From Lachnospiraceae bacterium (GTDB taxonomy: Bacteria; Bacillota; Clostridia; Lachnospirales; Lachnospiraceae): a stretch of 7,155 bases of DNA. The stretch covers positions 1 to 7,155 of the forward strand of contig SVEW01000119.1 of assembly GCA_015057205.1 (NCBI GenBank). Reading direction: 5' to 3'. The position numbers and the translations under genes are program-made. Numbering within the stretch: position 1 is the stretch's first letter; each line of letters begins with the position of its first letter. Positions 6,955-7,155 of this stretch are shown here, piece after piece. Under the pieces are notes generated by a model. That model saw only the letters and a list, made by a program, of their open reading frames with translations. It searched no databases and had not been told where the DNA came from.

Positions 6955-6984
6955 ATTATATCATTTTTCCCATATTCCTGTCAA
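6955..6984 (-). promoter_or_regulatory. Strong consensus promoter of the cls unit
   Basis: On the minus strand a perfect TTGACA (6979-6984) is separated by 18 bp from a perfect TATAAT (6955-6960), and the -10 is preceded by TGA, giving an extended -10 (TGnTATAAT). The expected start, about seven bases on, leaves a leader of roughly 20 nt that carries the GAGGAAAG site of cls. The -35 and spacer lie inside the last codons of the S8 protease gene; the -10 begins directly after its stop codon. Confidence 0.85.
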
Positions 6985-7155
6985 AAAATTACGGATATTC
7001 AATAACCCCCATCCTTCATGGTTTTTTGAAAGGCCAACCGGGACACAAGTTTGATACAAACGCAGTTTTACTTGAGCCGGAGTTAAAAACGGATATTTTT
7101 CTAAAAGTAAACAAATGGCCCCAGATACCACCGGTGTAGACATGGAAGTTCCACT
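6961..7155 (-). CDS. Subtilisin-like (S8) serine protease, C-terminal 64 residues only
   Basis: The frame is open to the right edge of the window, so only the last 64 residues and the stop are seen. The fragment begins SGTSMSTPVVSGA, the signature around the catalytic serine of the subtilase (S8) family; the nucleophile is the serine of GTSM, codon 7144-7146. The part after it (LLEKYPFLTPAQVKLRLYQTC, then GWGLLNIRNFL) matches the helices and the final GxGxxN segment that close the subtilase fold. No C-terminal extension or sorting signal follows, so the protein ends with the catalytic domain. The catalytic Asp and His and any signal peptide or propeptide lie outside the window. The ATG at 7143 is an internal methionine of the signature, not a start. 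The gene's end contains the cls promoter, and no terminator separates the two. Confidence 0.9.
   Translation of the reverse strand, partial: SGTSMSTPVVSGAICLLLEKYPFLTPAQVKLRLYQTCVPVGLSKNHEGWGLLNIRNFLTGIWEK

Noticed and set aside
6961..7143. Separate small protein starting at the ATG at 7143
   Set aside because: That methionine is part of the GTSMSTP subtilase signature and the frame stays open through SGTS to the window edge, so it is the tail of a longer protease.
1..7155. Mobile element, CRISPR array, phage or defence system
   Set aside because: No transposase, integrase, direct-repeat array, terminal repeats or known defence domains were seen; the genes are ordinary chromosomal families in close, co-directional order.

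Overview
This window is AT-rich bacterial DNA in which every supported gene lies on the minus strand, so the layout is described in transcription order, from high to low coordinates. Strong AGGAG/GGAGG-type ribosome sites, consensus sigma-A-like promoter elements, an ScpA/ScpB condensin pair and a Bacillus-type uridine kinase point to a low-GC Gram-positive. A clostridial, possibly Lachnospiraceae-like, anaerobe is my best guess, but that is inferred from style and gene content and is not proved.

The window opens with the C-terminal tail of a subtilisin-like (S8) serine protease that runs in from beyond 7155. Its last codons contain a near-ideal promoter (TTGACA, 18 bp, TGaTATAAT) that serves a two-gene unit: a cardiolipin synthase with two intact PLD motifs, and a membrane-anchored metallophosphoesterase. 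After a 63-bp gap comes a second, tightly packed unit: scpA, scpB, a PAP2-family membrane phosphatase, uridine kinase (udk), and a membrane-bound GGDEF protein that runs off the left edge. In that gap a plausible promoter is overlaid by a perfect 9-bp inverted repeat, a candidate operator. Junctions in the second unit are short or overlapping: 7 nt, 0 nt, an 11-nt overlap and 17 nt. This suggests co-transcription and translational coupling.

Functionally the window combines envelope lipid metabolism (cardiolipin synthase, PAP2 phosphatase, possibly the metallophosphoesterase), chromosome segregation (ScpAB, partners of SMC), pyrimidine salvage (Udk) and cyclic-di-GMP signalling (the GGDEF receptor). 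The GGDEF gene fills 1 to 1582. It has one N-terminal membrane segment, an extracytoplasmic domain of about 145 residues, about seven further membrane segments and a catalytic domain with an intact GGDEF motif but no RxxD inhibitory site.

I see no mobile elements, CRISPR arrays, tRNA or rRNA genes, or convincing intrinsic terminators. There is no non-coding stretch longer than about 65 bp. Most of the window looks like ordinary chromosomal housekeeping DNA. The points most worth a second look are the palindrome on the scpA promoter, the receptor-type GGDEF protein at the end of the operon, and the long membrane extension of the PAP2 protein.
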